The notes beneath the pieces are model-generated. The model made no database searches. It saw nothing but the letters and a program-made list of their open reading frames with translations, and had not been told where the DNA came from. A stretch of 64,000 nucleotides of DNA from assembly GCF_028335745.1 (NCBI RefSeq), contig NZ_CP116477.1, positions 1,612,001-1,676,000 on the forward strand. Direction: 5' to 3'. Positions within the stretch are counted from its first letter, which is position 1. The number at the start of each line of letters is the position of its first letter. Source of the stretch: Pectobacterium sp. A5351 (GTDB lineage: Bacteria; Pseudomonadota; Gammaproteobacteria; Enterobacterales; Enterobacteriaceae). The translations under genes were made by a program, and so were the position numbers. Of this stretch, positions 25,720 through 39,530 are shown one piece after another.

Positions 25720-26997
25720 TCACCCCTTCTGCGCAAACTCAAACGGCCTGACCATCTCGTTGCGGTTAGCATCGAGAAAATCAGCCCACCATTGCAACAT
25801 TAGGCGGCGTTGTTCAAGGTGCTTGGCCTTGTGGGTATAGGCGGCGCGAACGTTATTCTTTTCCATATGGCTCATCTGAAGTTCAACCACATCTTCAGGC
25901 CAGATACCCGATTCAATTAAGGCACTACACGCCAGCGTTCGGAAACCATGACCACACAGATCGGTTTTGGTGTCATAGCCCATTTTGCGCAGTGCCTTGT
26001 TGATGGTGTTCTCACTCATAGGCTTCATCGCATCATAACAGCCTGTCAGGATAAAGCCGTCATCACCGTTAACGTCATAGGTGAGGTCTTTAAGCTCTTC
26101 CAAAATTGCCAGTGCTTGATCGCATAGAGGAACATAATGTTTCCTGCGCATTTTTGCACCACGGCCTGAATGTTTGATCCCTTCAATAGCTTCACGCTGT
26201 TCAGGGATAACCCACAAGGCGCTTTTGAAATCGATCTCTGACCATCGGGCAAAGCGGAGTTCACTAGAACGCACAAAAATCAGCAGATTGAGTTTTATCG
26301 CCAGTTGAGTCAGTCGGCTACGGCCTTTATAGCCTTCAATGCGTTCCAGCAGGGTAGGTATCTCTTCCAGTTCAATAGCAGGGCGGTGTTCTGTTTGTGG
26401 CTTCTGAACAGCACCTTCCAAGTCATAGGCCGGATTGAAACGGATCATCTTTTGCTGGACGGCATAACGCATGATGGCGGTCGTGTACTGTTTCACCCGC
26501 ATAGCAATTTCCAGATAGCCCAGCTTCTCTATCTTTTTGATGGGAACCAGCAGATCGCCAGTATCCAGTTCAGCAATGTCTTTTTCACCTATGTCAGAGA
26601 ACAGGTAGGTTTCAAGACGGGTCCAAACAGAACGCTGATAATCTTCTGACCATGTGGTTTTGGTGGAAAACCAGCTTTTGGCAACGGTCTTGAAAGCGCG
26701 AGTATTGTTACGCTTCTCTTGAATGGTTTTGTTGTCAGCCTGTTTTTTAGCACTGGGGTCAATGCCAGCGGCTAACAGCTTTTTTGCTTCATCCCGGCGT
26801 TGTCTGGCATTAGCCAGAGATACGGCAGGGTAGACGCCGATGGAAAACACCTTCTGTTTCCCTTCAAAGCGATAGCCCAACTGCCAGTATTTTGAACCGT
26901 TGGGATGTACCAGCAAGTAGAGGCCGAACCCGTCAGTGAGCTTCACCGCCTTTTCTGACGGCTTGGCATTTTTTACTTTAGTATCAGTAAGTGACAT
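25720..26997 (-). CDS. P4-type tyrosine integrase at tRNA-Asn
   Basis: A 425-residue integrase with the DUF4102-type N-terminus (MSLTDTKVKNAKPSEKAVKL, then DGFGLYLLVHPNGSKYWQL). Catalytic residues appear in FVRSSELRFARWSEID (Arg), CGHGFRTLACSALI (His-x-x-Arg), MSHMEKNNVRAAY (His, Tyr). The ATG at 26995-26997 has GGAGGG in front and is preferred to the upstream extension to 27063. Its 5' end faces the tRNA-Asn gene 180 bp away, the usual arrangement for integrative islands at asn tRNA loci. Very little cargo remains, so the island is largely deleted. Confidence 0.92.
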   Translation of the reverse strand: MSLTDTKVKNAKPSEKAVKLTDGFGLYLLVHPNGSKYWQLGYRFEGKQKVFSIGVYPAVSLANARQRRDEAKKLLAAGIDPSAKKQADNKTIQEKRNNTRAFKTVAKSWFSTKTTWSEDYQRSVWTRLETYLFSDIGEKDIAELDTGDLLVPIKKIEKLGYLEIAMRVKQYTTAIMRYAVQQKMIRFNPAYDLEGAVQKPQTEHRPAIELEEIPTLLERIEGYKGRSRLTQLAIKLNLLIFVRSSELRFARWSEIDFKSALWVIPEQREAIEGIKHSGRGAKMRRKHYVPLCDQALAILEELKDLTYDVNGDDGFILTGCYDAMKPMSENTINKALRKMGYDTKTDLCGHGFRTLACSALIESGIWPEDVVELQMSHMEKNNVRAAYTHKAKHLEQRRLMLQWWADFLDANRNEMVRPFEFAQKG

Positions 26998-27141
26998 GAC
27001 GGTTCCCTCCGATTGCTGGTAAAAACGAAATCGAACCAGCTTTACCAGTATTTTTACCAGCAAAAGGGTATGGCTTCGCGTGTTTTTTGGTGAACGAGGG
27101 CGAACCTGAAGAAGGGGATAACCAATTGATAAAAAGCAAAA

Positions 27142-27168
27142 AAGCAGACGTCAGTGAACGTCTGCTTT
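27142..27168 (-). terminator. Terminator downstream of tRNA-Asn
   Basis: AGCAGACGT-TCACTG-ACGTCTGCT with a T-run on the minus strand, 9 bp past the tRNA 3' end. Confidence 0.8.
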
Positions 27169-27176
27169 CTTTAATT

Positions 27177-27252
27177 TGGCTCCTCTGACTGGACTCGAAC
27201 CAGTGACATACGGATTAACAGTCCGCCGTTCTACCGACTGAACTACAGAGGA
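27177..27252 (-). tRNA. tRNA-Asn (GUU)
   Basis: The minus strand reads TCCTCTGTAGTTCAGTCGGT..., with anticodon loop CTGTTAA (anticodon GTT), T-arm GGTTCGAGTCC, acceptor end AGAGGA, discriminator G and an encoded CCA. The cloverleaf is complete at 76 nt. It is the integration target of the adjacent P4-type integrase element. Confidence 0.95.
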
Positions 27253-27394
27253 ATCGTGTGAACGGGGCGCATAATAACGGCGTGTGCCGCGCATGTCAAA
27301 GGCGTAAACCACAAAATTGCACTGTTCGGTGAGAGAATGTGCAATCTGCCGATATTTTTGGCAAATACCGGTGTTTTATCGTGTTCTGACATCG

Positions 27395-28657
27395 CTAGAG
27401 TGTATTCACCGGCGCTTTTTGTTTGTCGGAAAAGGCATATAACGGCCCTTTTCCTGACAGCGTGAATAGAGATACCGTCGTGAAGGAGAGAGCGATGCCG
27501 CCTAAAATCAGGTAAGTGCCATGAAAACCGATACTGTCATACATATTGCCGGCAAAGACGGACATGAAAATGATTGATATCTGTTTAAAGAAGCAGAAAC
27601 ACACCAGGTAAATCGTCGCGGAAAAGCGGACTTCAAAGACCGTTGTGATGTATTTGAAGCAGCCGACAATCAGGAAAGGCACTTCGAACATGTGCAGCAT
27701 TTTCAGCACAATCACTTCCAGCACTGAACTGGCAAAGGCAGAGCCAATGATACGTGCGGACATAATTGTCCCGGCGATGAGCAGGGCGTTTTTACCGCCG
27801 ATACGGTTCACAATCAGCGGCGCAAAAAACATGATGCTGGCATTGAGCAATTCACCCAGCGTGGTGACATAGCCAAATACTCTCGTCCCTTCCTGCCGGG
27901 TCTCGAAAAACGAGGTGAAGAAGTTGGCAAACTGCTGATCGAAGACATCATAGGTGCACGACACGCCGACGACATAGAGGGTCAGGAACCAGATCTTGCG
28001 TTCTTTTAACAGCTCGGCCGCCATTTTCAGGCTAAAGGGTTTCTGATTGGAGCCAACCTGATCGGCAACGATAGCGCTGGAAGAGACCTCCGGCTTCGCC
28101 AACAGTAGTAGGATGGCGAGAATGACGGCACACGCGGAACCAAGCCAGAAAACAAACTGGTTATTGATGGTAAACATAATTCCGACGATAGACGCACAGA
28201 GCGCCCAGCCGAGGCAGCCGAACAGGCGTGCACGGCCAAATTCAAACTGGCTGCGACGGCTGACTTTCTCGATATAGGCTTCAATGGCCGGTGCGCCGCC
28301 GTTGTTGATAAAGCCCAGATAAATTCCGCCGACGATAGAGCCTAAAACGATATTGTATTTTAGCAACGGGCCAAAAACATAAATAAAGAACGGGGCAAAA
28401 AACACGAGCATGATGGTAATAATCCACAGCAGGTGTTTTCTCAATCCTAATTTATCGGATAGCAAGCCAAATATAGGTTGAAATAGCAGGGCAAAAAAGG
28501 AAATACAGGCGAAGATAATTCCCGTATCACTTTTACTTATTTGGTTGATATCGTGAAGCCAAATTGGAAAGAACGGAAAATAAGCCCCCATGATGAAGAA
28601 GTAGAAAAAGAAAAACAGGCCGAATATCCAGAAATTCTTATTATGTAGGTAGTACAT
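27395..28657 (-). CDS. lacY: Lactose permease
   Basis: A 420-residue, 12-segment MFS oligosaccharide:proton symporter, closely similar to E. coli LacY throughout: [32 protein letters not shown], and [16 protein letters not shown]. The key acidic and histidine positions are recognisable in [15 protein letters not shown] and HMFEVPF. The ATG at 28655-28657 has GGAGAA upstream and matches the E. coli start; a longer frame to 28726 is not needed. It lies 134 bp after lacZ in the same direction. No lacA follows; the tRNA-Asn region comes next. Confidence 0.95.
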   Translation of the reverse strand: MYYLHNKNFWIFGLFFFFYFFIMGAYFPFFPIWLHDINQISKSDTGIIFACISFFALLFQPIFGLLSDKLGLRKHLLWIITIMLVFFAPFFIYVFGPLLKYNIVLGSIVGGIYLGFINNGGAPAIEAYIEKVSRRSQFEFGRARLFGCLGWALCASIVGIMFTINNQFVFWLGSACAVILAILLLLAKPEVSSSAIVADQVGSNQKPFSLKMAAELLKERKIWFLTLYVVGVSCTYDVFDQQFANFFTSFFETRQEGTRVFGYVTTLGELLNASIMFFAPLIVNRIGGKNALLIAGTIMSARIIGSAFASSVLEVIVLKMLHMFEVPFLIVGCFKYITTVFEVRFSATIYLVCFCFFKQISIIFMSVFAGNMYDSIGFHGTYLILGGIALSFTTVSLFTLSGKGPLYAFSDKQKAPVNTL

Positions 28658-28791
28658 GTTGTCTTCTCCGATATGCATAATATCCGCAACGTTTATTTTG
28701 ACGGCGGATATATACTTGCTGGACACAACCAGGATGGAAAGAGGAGGTATACCCGCTCTCTTTCATTGTTTTTTAATACTGTTTTTTCATA

Positions 28792-31993
<3,202 letters not shown>

Positions 31994-32202
31994 TGTGTTG
32001 CTCATAACATATCGACTCGTCAGGGCGAGTAAAGTGGCGCGTGACAATAAAGTGGAAGCGATCACAAAGATCGTTTGTAAAAAGAATGAGAGAACATCGA
32101 ATCTGGAAAGCGCTACGCAACAATTCAATAAGGGGTGACAAATAACTTATTGTTTACCATGTTATTTGTTAGGGTTTTGGCACTGGGGTGAAAAAGGTAC
32201 TG

Positions 32203-32238
32203 TGGTGTAAAGGGTTACAAATGGTGTAAAGGGTTACA
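32203..32238. repeat. Tandem 17-bp repeat, GalR/LacI-family operator-like
   Basis: TGGTGTAAAGGGTTACA occurs at 32203-32219 and 32222-32238, a 19-bp period. Each holds TGTAA and TTACA arms around AGGG, close to the GTGTAANCGNTTACAC pattern of GalR-type operators. The second copy includes the lacI stop codon. The rest of 31994-32202 contains no gene. Confidence 0.6.
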
Positions 32239-33310
32239 GCCTCTGGAGCTGGCGTGTAATGTCCAGCAGATTTTTGGTGAGTTCTTGCAGGGAAGCATGT
32301 GTCGATGAATGTACAGCGGTGCTATGGCGTACGATCAGTTCGGTGGGTAACAGTAGTGACGTACTCTGGGTAGGGTCGCGCAGCGTAGTGAGCAAGCGGG
32401 TGACGCCTTCTTTACCTAAGAGCCTGAAATCCTGGCGAATGGTTGTCAGTGGCGGAGTGTAATATGCGCTGTCCTGAGTATCGTCAAAACCGATCACCGA
32501 CATCTGTTCCGGCACGCGAAGGCCATACTCATGCAGCGCGCGCAGAACGCCAAGTGCCATTTGATCGTTCGCTACAACAATGGCGGATACGCGCAAAGAT
32601 TGCCCCAGCAGTGCCAGCGTCTGGTGGTAACCGGAAGCGGCGCTCCAGTCGCCATGCAGTACTGAAGCGGGAGAAAGTTGCTGTTTTTCCAGCTCGGCTA
32701 GCCAGCCTTCATAACGCAGTCGGGCGGAAATCGAGGTCATTGGCCCCGTCAGCAGGGCGATATGCTGGTGCCCCAGTTGCACGAGATGTGTGATAGCCAA
32801 GCGTGCGCCGTGATCGGGATCGAACATGACGTTGAGTATGTCGGTATGCGGATCGGCATCCATAAACAGGACGGGCGTATCGGCACAGGTCTGGTTAATG
32901 TGTGCGACATCATCCGACGAGAGTGGGACATTGACGATAACCCCGCTGACCCGCTGAGAAAGCAGGTCGTTAACCGCGTTATTGCAGGTGTTGACATCCG
33001 GGCTGCTCAGCATGGACATCACGATGTTGATACCTAACTGACTGGCGGTACTTTTGATCGCCGCGGCAATTTGGGAAGGCGCGTGCAGTGAAAGATCGGA
33101 GGTAACGAGCCCCAGCGTGGTGATGGTTTTCCCTGCCAGTTGCTGTGCGACGCGGTTAGGCGTGTAGTTAAGCGCCGCCATCGCCTCTTCTACTTTAGTG
33201 CGAGTGCGAGATGAAACATGAGGTGCCTGATTCAGCACGCGGGAAACTGTCTGATAGGAAACCCCGGCATACTCGGCGACATCATTTAGTGTTATGGGTT
33301 TCTGTTTCAT
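32234..33310 (-). CDS. lacI: Lactose operon repressor
   Basis: A 358-residue LacI-family repressor. The N-terminal helix-turn-helix reads TLNDVAEYAGVSYQTVSRVL, with the Tyr-Gln-Thr recognition residues of LacI, fitting the near-identical operator. The hinge helix NRVAQQLAGK is followed by a periplasmic-binding-type core (about 62-340). The C-terminus SLQELTKNLLDITRQLQRL forms a leucine-rich tail like the LacI tetramerisation helix. It lies upstream of lacZ in the same direction, as in E. coli. Confidence 0.93.
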   Translation of the reverse strand: MKQKPITLNDVAEYAGVSYQTVSRVLNQAPHVSSRTRTKVEEAMAALNYTPNRVAQQLAGKTITTLGLVTSDLSLHAPSQIAAAIKSTASQLGINIVMSMLSSPDVNTCNNAVNDLLSQRVSGVIVNVPLSSDDVAHINQTCADTPVLFMDADPHTDILNVMFDPDHGARLAITHLVQLGHQHIALLTGPMTSISARLRYEGWLAELEKQQLSPASVLHGDWSAASGYHQTLALLGQSLRVSAIVVANDQMALGVLRALHEYGLRVPEQMSVIGFDDTQDSAYYTPPLTTIRQDFRLLGKEGVTRLLTTLRDPTQSTSLLLPTELIVRHSTAVHSSTHASLQELTKNLLDITRQLQRL

Positions 33311-33464
33311 AGCGGCTATTCCGAGCGTGATTACATGCGTGAAAGAGCATCATCATAACAAATCGCGTGGGTAATCCGTAACAGGCGTATGTATTCCGGC
33401 GCAATCAAAGAAGGCCAAAGGGAAACTGACGTTTGTAGGCGTTTTTAGATGTTTGTAAAAAGTA

Positions 33465-33490
33465 AAACCGGGAACAAGGGTTCCCGGTTT
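33465..33490 (-). terminator. Terminator after the afuC-like gene
   Basis: AAACCGGGAAC-CCTT-GTTCCCGGTTT followed by TACTTTTT on the minus strand, 23 bp beyond the ATPase stop. Confidence 0.8.
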
Positions 33491-33512
33491 GTAGTGGATA
33501 GCTACCCGATGT

Positions 33513-34571
33513 TTACTGCTCGGACAGTACAAACATGCCGTAAGGGTGAATTTGCAGATAGTAACTGTCGCCCGGATTCGGCTGAAGTTGGGTCGCGTTA
33601 ACCTGCAACAGCATCGACTGTCCGTGCCAGTCTACCTGCACTTCGTACTGCGGCCCCATGTAGGCGACCTGCGTGATCGTGCAGCGCTGGCTTTCTTCGC
33701 CTTGATGGCTGAGTGTAATGGCTTCCGGGCGAATACCGACGGTCGATTCGCTTAATCCGGCGGCAAAACCCTGCGGACGCGGAATGAGATAGCCATAGAT
33801 GTTCACGCTGTCTGCCGTGAAGGTGGCAGGGAAGATATTGGCATCTCCCATAAAGCTGGCCATGAAGCGGGAAGCCGGCTGGCGGTAGAGCTCCTGCGGC
33901 GCGCCCAACTGCATGATTTTGCCTTTGTTCATGACCAGAACCATGTCCGACACCGCAAAGGCTTCGCTCTGATCGTGCGTCACATACAGCGAGGTGATAT
34001 TGAACTGCTGCTGAAGCTCGCGGATTTTCTCGCGCATACTGCGGCGCAGGTTAGCGTCGAGGTTACTCAGCGGCTCATCGAACAGCAGGACTTTCGGTTT
34101 GAGGATCAGCGCTCGCGCCAGCGCGACACGCTGCTGCTGTCCGCCGGAAATCTGGTCGACGTAGCGATCTTCAAACCCTTCCAGATCGACCAGCGCCAGC
34201 GCTTCTTTTACGCGTTGATTGATTTCCGCCTTCGGGCGACCGAGCATTTTCAGCCCGTAACCAATGTTTTCCCCTAGCGACATGTGTGGGAAGAGGGCGT
34301 AAGACTGGAACACCATGCAGATATCGCGCTGCTGAATGGAGCGCTCGGTGACGTCTTCGCCATCGATAAAAATTTGTCCTTCCGTCGGTTTTTCCAAACC
34401 GGCAACTGCACGGAGCACCGTGGTTTTACCGCAGCCAGACGGCCCCAGCAGCGTGACCATTTTTCCCTGTGGGATCGCCAGATTCAAATCATCAATGACG
34501 GTGTTGTTGCCGAAACGTTTAGTGACGTGCTTCAGTTCAACAAAGTTTTTTTCAGTATTCAAAGTAATCAC
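33513..34571 (-). CDS. afuC: ABC transporter ATPase, AfuC/FbpC family
   Basis: A 352-residue ATPase with Walker [11 protein letters not shown]-loop VFQSYALFP, signature [15 protein letters not shown], Walker [14 protein letters not shown] and H-loop YVTHDQSEA. The C-terminal 110 residues form a TOBE-type regulatory domain ([13 protein letters not shown]). It is the last gene of the afuA-afuB-afuC set and follows the permease by 5 bp. The family was named for ferric-ion transport, but related AfuABC systems import hexose phosphates. The neighbouring UhpABC genes favour sugar phosphates here. Confidence 0.87.
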   Translation of the reverse strand: MITLNTEKNFVELKHVTKRFGNNTVIDDLNLAIPQGKMVTLLGPSGCGKTTVLRAVAGLEKPTEGQIFIDGEDVTERSIQQRDICMVFQSYALFPHMSLGENIGYGLKMLGRPKAEINQRVKEALALVDLEGFEDRYVDQISGGQQQRVALARALILKPKVLLFDEPLSNLDANLRRSMREKIRELQQQFNITSLYVTHDQSEAFAVSDMVLVMNKGKIMQLGAPQELYRQPASRFMASFMGDANIFPATFTADSVNIYGYLIPRPQGFAAGLSESTVGIRPEAITLSHQGEESQRCTITQVAYMGPQYEVQVDWHGQSMLLQVNATQLQPNPGDSYYLQIHPYGMFVLSEQ

Positions 34572-34576
34572 TCCGC

Positions 34577-36655
34577 TTAGTCACTATTCTTGGCTTTTGA
34601 GCGGGAAACCCGCGCTTCACCGACCAGATAATTGAACAGGAAAATAATGGCCAGCATGACCACAATCAGGATGGAACCGTAGGCAATCGCCATACCGTAT
34701 TCACCGTCTTCCACACGGTTAAGAATGTAAGACGTGGCGACGCGGGTATCTGGCGTAACCAGGAAGATAATGGCGCTGACGGTGGTAATAGCGCGCACGA
34801 AGCTGTAAATCAGCGCGGACAAAATGGCCGGACGCAACAGCGGGAGCAGAATATAGAACACCGTACGCATCGAACCCGCTCGCAGACTGAGCGACGCCTC
34901 ATCGAGCGATTTATCCAACTGTCCCAGTCCGGCGATACCGGCACGGATACCAACCGGTACGTTACGCATCACCATCGACATGATGACGATCACCGCCGTT
35001 CCCGTTAGGTAAACTGGCGCACTGTTAAAGGCCAGAATATAAGACACACCGGCAACGGTGCCCGGCACCGCAAAGCACAGCATGGTGGTGAACTCGATGG
35101 CTTTCTTGCCGTAGAATTGCTGGCGTACCACGATGTAGGCGATAAGCAGTCCGAACAGTGCCGTAATTGGGGCGGCGATGCCCGCGAACAGCAGCGTATC
35201 CAGCAGGGAAGGCCAGGCGCCGTCACTAAAGCCTTGTCCGAACAGCTTGCTGAAGTTATCCAGCGTCAGGGTGTAATCCACGCCCCAGTTAACGGTAAAG
35301 CTGCCGTAGAAAATGCTGCCGTACAGCAGGACGTTAAAGGCAATCCAGACATAGAGCAGGATGCTGACGATCCACACCAGAGAAACGGGTAGCGGCTGCA
35401 CATCACCCCGGTAAGATTTACCGGAAATCGTGACGTAGGAGCGTTTACCGATCCACAGATATTGCACGCAGAACACCGCCAGTGAGAACAGTAGCAGGAT
35501 AACGCCGAGCGTACTGGCTGACTGATAATCCAGCTGCGCGCCGGTGATGTAGAAGTAAATCTGGGTGGCGAGTACGTCGAAGTTACCGCCCAGCACCAGT
35601 GGGTTACTGAAGTCGGCCAGCGACTGGACGATCACGATCAGGAACGAGTTAGCGAGCGCCGGTTTCAGCAACGGCAGGAAAACCCGCTGAAAGGTTTGAT
35701 AACGGTTAGCACGCAGGGTGTACGACGCTTCTTCCAGCGACGGATGAATCGTCTTCATCGCGCCTTCCAGAATCATAAACGACATGGGCGTGAAGGCGAG
35801 CACCTGCGCCAGCCAGATGCCGGTAAAACCGTACAGCCAGTTGGTGTTCGTCAGTCCGAACCAATCCACCATCAGCTCGGTCATGTAACCGGAGCGGCCC
35901 ATCATCAGCGTCACGCCTAACCCGACGACAAACGGCGGCGTAACGATAGGCAGAATGGAGAAAATACGGCCGATAATCGCGGATCGGCGGGCGATGCGCG
36001 AGGTGTAGATCGCCAGCACCATACCGAAAAAAGTACAGCCGATACCGACGGCAACCGACAGCAGGAATGAGTTCCAGATCACGCGTAAAATGTGCGTCTG
36101 ACCCAGAATCTGCATAAACGCCAGCGGCGCGAATTCACCGCTGTCGTTGGTGAACATGGGAATAAAAATGGCGATGCTGGGGTAAAGAATAAACACGCCA
36201 ATCAGCGCGATGATGCTGATGAGCGAGCCGATGACGAAGCGATCGCCACCCAGCCAGTCAAGCCTAGAGAGCGCCAGCGTAATAATCGCACTCAGCGCGA
36301 CAAACAACGCGATGGTGCCATAGCCCATTCCGCGACCTTCAACTGTGGCACTGATGACCACGAAAAGGGCACAGAACAACGCGTAAGCCGCATCAAAACG
36401 GTGGCGACCGCGTTGTTCCCGGCCGGGCGTAAACAGCGGACGCGCCAGCAGTCCCAACGGGAGCAAGAACCAAAGCAGGCTGATATTCAGGTTCGACCAG
36501 CTGTAAGCGGCCAGCAGTTCATCGCGTGAGGCATCCAGCAGGCCGTAATCCAGGCTCCACGCTGGCAGCAGCAAAAATGTTGCTGCAATCAGCGCCAGCC
36601 ACAGGAATATAGGATCCCGCTTAGGCGTCGGTGAAAGCGTTCGTGTGTGTGACAT
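34577..36655 (-). CDS. afuB: ABC transporter permease, AfuB family (two-domain)
   Basis: A 692-residue inner-membrane permease built from two fused BPD-type domains, each with an EAA loop: [20 protein letters not shown] (about 310-330) and [20 protein letters not shown] (about 590-610). At least twelve membrane segments are visible. It is larger than the FbpB proteins of about 500 residues because of an extra N-terminal hydrophobic block (about 1-130), as in AfuB of enterobacteria. It should pair with the binding protein at 36852-37886 and the ATPase 5 bp downstream. Confidence 0.87.
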   Translation of the reverse strand: MSHTRTLSPTPKRDPIFLWLALIAATFLLLPAWSLDYGLLDASRDELLAAYSWSNLNISLLWFLLPLGLLARPLFTPGREQRGRHRFDAAYALFCALFVVISATVEGRGMGYGTIALFVALSAIITLALSRLDWLGGDRFVIGSLISIIALIGVFILYPSIAIFIPMFTNDSGEFAPLAFMQILGQTHILRVIWNSFLLSVAVGIGCTFFGMVLAIYTSRIARRSAIIGRIFSILPIVTPPFVVGLGVTLMMGRSGYMTELMVDWFGLTNTNWLYGFTGIWLAQVLAFTPMSFMILEGAMKTIHPSLEEASYTLRANRYQTFQRVFLPLLKPALANSFLIVIVQSLADFSNPLVLGGNFDVLATQIYFYITGAQLDYQSASTLGVILLLFSLAVFCVQYLWIGKRSYVTISGKSYRGDVQPLPVSLVWIVSILLYVWIAFNVLLYGSIFYGSFTVNWGVDYTLTLDNFSKLFGQGFSDGAWPSLLDTLLFAGIAAPITALFGLLIAYIVVRQQFYGKKAIEFTTMLCFAVPGTVAGVSYILAFNSAPVYLTGTAVIVIMSMVMRNVPVGIRAGIAGLGQLDKSLDEASLSLRAGSMRTVFYILLPLLRPAILSALIYSFVRAITTVSAIIFLVTPDTRVATSYILNRVEDGEYGMAIAYGSILIVVMLAIIFLFNYLVGEARVSRSKAKNSD

Positions 36656-36754
36656 AAGGTTCCCTGGTGCTTTATAGCGTTGTTTTATAAGATTGAATCG
36701 TCACAGGTATTGGTTGGTGAATAATATTGAGTAATGGCTAATCAGCGATGCTGA

Positions 36755-36798
36755 GAACACGGCGTTAAGCGAAATATGAGCAAGCTGCCGCCGTGTTC
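36755..36798 (-). repeat. Stem-loop between afuA and afuB
   Basis: GAACACGGCG at 36755-36764 pairs with CGCCGTGTTC at 36789-36798. On the minus-strand transcript it follows afuA by about 50 nt and has a 24-nt loop. It may protect the afuA mRNA end or partly terminate, giving more binding protein than permease. The rest of the 196-bp gap holds nothing recognisable. Confidence 0.6.
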
Positions 36799-36851
36799 CC
36801 GTTGTTTTTGTCATCAATAAAGGTCAATGAATCAAGGGCAATGAATCGAGA

Positions 36852-37886
36852 TTATTGGCCCATTTTGACTTCGTTAACCCACTTGGAAATCAGCTCTTTA
36901 CGCACGTCTGCCGCGCCGTATTTGTCCATGTCGTAGTTGATCAGTTTCAGATCCTGCAACTTCAGCGACAGTGGAGAGGCTTCGGCGGTGGTGTTGGTCA
37001 GAATCTGGTAGGACTGACCTTTCTTCCAGGAGAGCTCCTGTGCTTCTTTCGACAGCGCCCAGTCAACGAACAGCTTGGCGTTATCCATATTGCGCGCGCC
37101 TTTCAGTATGCTGACGCCGCCAATTTCATAACCGGTACCTTCACAGGGGGAGATCAGCGTCAGCGGGGCGCCTTTCTCTTTTTCCAGTGAGTAGTCATGC
37201 AGGAAGCCGATGCCGATAGCGGTTTCGCCACGTGCGGCGTTGCGTGCCGGGGCAATACCCGATTTGGTGTACTGCGATACGTTGGCATTCAGTTTTTTCA
37301 GGTAATCAAAGGCCTGATCCTGACCCCAAAGCTGGGAGAAGGTCGCCAGTGCGGTATAGGCCGTACCGGAGCTTTGTGGATCGGCAATCTGGATTTCGCC
37401 TTTGTAGACTGGGTTGGTCAGATCTTTCCAGCACTGTGGTACTGGCAGGTTTTTCTCTTTCAGGCGATCGGTGTTGACGCCAAAGCCGAGGATGCCGACG
37501 TAAACGGCAGATGAGTAGTTGCCTTTACGTTTAGCGGGATCGCGGAACTGCGGCATGATCTGATCGAGGTTTTTAGACTGGTAGGGTTCCAGTAGATCCA
37601 TTTCGCCCGCTTGGGACTGCGGATCCAGCGTGCCGCCGTACCAGACGTCAGCCTGCGGGTTTTTCTTCTCCGCATCGACTTTCGCCAGCGTACTGCCGGA
37701 ACCGTTGCGGATAAAGGAGGTTTTAACGTCGTATTTTTCACCGAAGGCCTTGGCTTCTTCCTCACAGAAGGCGTTGGTGGCGCTACAATAAATCACTAAG
37801 CGCCCTTCAGCACGTGCGGTGCTGGTGGTAACGGCAGCAACGGTCAGTCCAGCGGCGATGAGGGTAGTTAAGGTACTTAGTTTCAT
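36852..37886 (-). CDS. afuA: Periplasmic binding protein, AfuA family
   Basis: A 344-residue extracellular solute-binding protein. A Sec signal peptide MKLSTLTTLIAAGLTVAAVT ends at about TARA-EGRLVIYC. The family core has KTSFIRNGSGSTLAKVDAEK, DVWYGGTLDPQSQAGEMDLL and IADPQSSGTAYTALATF. The gene encodes the substrate-recognition part of the AfuABC importer. AAGGAAA precedes the ATG. The first 14 bp of its leader abut an ERIC element that separates it from uhpC. Iron versus sugar-phosphate specificity cannot be decided from sequence alone; gene context supports sugar phosphates. Confidence 0.87.
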   Translation of the reverse strand: MKLSTLTTLIAAGLTVAAVTTSTARAEGRLVIYCSATNAFCEEEAKAFGEKYDVKTSFIRNGSGSTLAKVDAEKKNPQADVWYGGTLDPQSQAGEMDLLEPYQSKNLDQIMPQFRDPAKRKGNYSSAVYVGILGFGVNTDRLKEKNLPVPQCWKDLTNPVYKGEIQIADPQSSGTAYTALATFSQLWGQDQAFDYLKKLNANVSQYTKSGIAPARNAARGETAIGIGFLHDYSLEKEKGAPLTLISPCEGTGYEIGGVSILKGARNMDNAKLFVDWALSKEAQELSWKKGQSYQILTNTTAEASPLSLKLQDLKLINYDMDKYGAADVRKELISKWVNEVKMGQ

Positions 37887-37900
37887 GATGTTTTCCTTAG

Positions 37901-38100
<200 letters not shown>

Positions 38101-38117
38101 ATTATCGATTGTTATCG

Positions 38118-39458
38118 CTATTTTGATGTCATCAAACGTTCCCGGCGGCTGACACCTGCCATCAGCAGCGGCATCAATAACAGCCCGATGCAGGCTGAAG
38201 CCAACGCCAGCAGAGTAAAAAATCCCGACCATCCGTAGTGTTGCAGCACCTGTGCCAGCGGCCAGCCCGCCAGCGCCGCCCCCAGATAGGCAAACAACGC
38301 CAGAAAACCCGTCACCGTACCTGCGGCATCCTTATGGCTGTATTCCGTCGCAGCCAGGCCGATCAACATTTGTGGTCCAAAAACAAAAAAACCGATACTG
38401 AAGAAACAGGCTGCGAGCAGCGAATAGTGGTGAATCGGTGCCAGCCACAGCGCAGTCATGGTTAAAAACAGCCCAAGTGCAAACAGCAAAATCATCGGTG
38501 CGCGCTGACCACGGAACAGCAGGTCTGACCCCCAACCGGCAAACAGCGCTCCCAGCAATCCACCCAGTTCAAACAGCGACAGCGTGGCGTTCGCGCTCAG
38601 CAGGTTGAAACCGTGGCTCTCCGACAGCCAAATGTTCCCCCAGTCATTCAGTGCGATACGAATCAGGTACACCAGAATGTAGGAGAACCCGAGCAGCCAG
38701 ATGGTACGGTTACGCAGAATCGCATCGCGCAGAATCTGGCGCATCGGCATCGTCGGACTCTGCTGCTCCTGACGAATCTCCAGCGCATCGCGTCGCCACT
38801 GGCCGACACTGGGCAAACCCTGTTGCTGCGGCTTGTCGCACAGTTGCCAACACAACCACAGCCCAATCACAATGCCGATGATGCCCGGCACTAGCAGCGC
38901 TGCCTGCCATCCCCATTCGGAGGCCAGATAGCCTGCGAGCAGAGGAACCGCAGCGCCGCCAATATTGATCGACGTATTCCAGCATCCCCACCAGAGACCG
39001 CGCTCATTGCGCGAATACCAACTGCTCAGCAGCCTGGCGCAAGGGGGCCAACCCCAGCCCTGAAAGAACCCGTTCAGCGCCCAGACAATCAGTAACCCCG
39101 TAAGCGACTGGCAGTACATGAACAGAATGTTCAGCACCCCGGTAATCATCAGCCCGACGCCCATAAACCAGCGCACCTGACTGCGATCGCACACGATGCC
39201 GGAAATAAACTTGGACGCGCCGTAACAGAGATAAAACAGCGTTCCCAGCAGACCGATATCGCCTTTGCTTAACCCTAATTCCAACTGCATCACTGGCATG
39301 ACAAAGTTGATGCTTTTACGCGTCAGGTAAAACGTGGCGTACCCGATGACCATGGAAATCAGCAACCGCGGCCGCCAGTAGCGATAGCGCTGGCTGATTT
39401 GTGTGGGTGAAAGCTGTCCCGTTGAAACCTGTCCCGTAGAAAACATGGGTGCCTGCAT
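38118..39458 (-). CDS. uhpC: Sugar-phosphate sensor protein UhpC
   Basis: A 446-residue MFS protein with 12 membrane segments, closer to E. coli UhpC than to UhpT: GYATFYLTRKSINFVMPVMQ, GLLGTLFYLCYGASKFISGI, SIGFFVFGPQMLIGLAATEY. In E. coli UhpC binds external glucose 6-phosphate and signals to the kinase UhpB. The order uhpA-uhpB-uhpC is kept, but uhpT is replaced downstream by afuABC. A perfect 17-bp palindrome lies 73-89 bp upstream of its start. Confidence 0.93.
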   Translation of the reverse strand: MQAPMFSTGQVSTGQLSPTQISQRYRYWRPRLLISMVIGYATFYLTRKSINFVMPVMQLELGLSKGDIGLLGTLFYLCYGASKFISGIVCDRSQVRWFMGVGLMITGVLNILFMYCQSLTGLLIVWALNGFFQGWGWPPCARLLSSWYSRNERGLWWGCWNTSINIGGAAVPLLAGYLASEWGWQAALLVPGIIGIVIGLWLCWQLCDKPQQQGLPSVGQWRRDALEIRQEQQSPTMPMRQILRDAILRNRTIWLLGFSYILVYLIRIALNDWGNIWLSESHGFNLLSANATLSLFELGGLLGALFAGWGSDLLFRGQRAPMILLFALGLFLTMTALWLAPIHHYSLLAACFFSIGFFVFGPQMLIGLAATEYSHKDAAGTVTGFLALFAYLGAALAGWPLAQVLQHYGWSGFFTLLALASACIGLLLMPLLMAGVSRRERLMTSK

Positions 39459-39530
39459 GGGGTTCTCCGTCGCGTTGAGAGAAGAGTAGGGGGATGCGAA
39501 TTAAAAAGGATGAGACAAGGTTTTAGGTGA

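Noticed and set aside
32141..32170. Inverted repeat AAATAAC...GTTATTT in the lac control region as a terminator
   Set aside because: A 7-bp A/T-rich stem with a long loop and no T-run; too weak to call.
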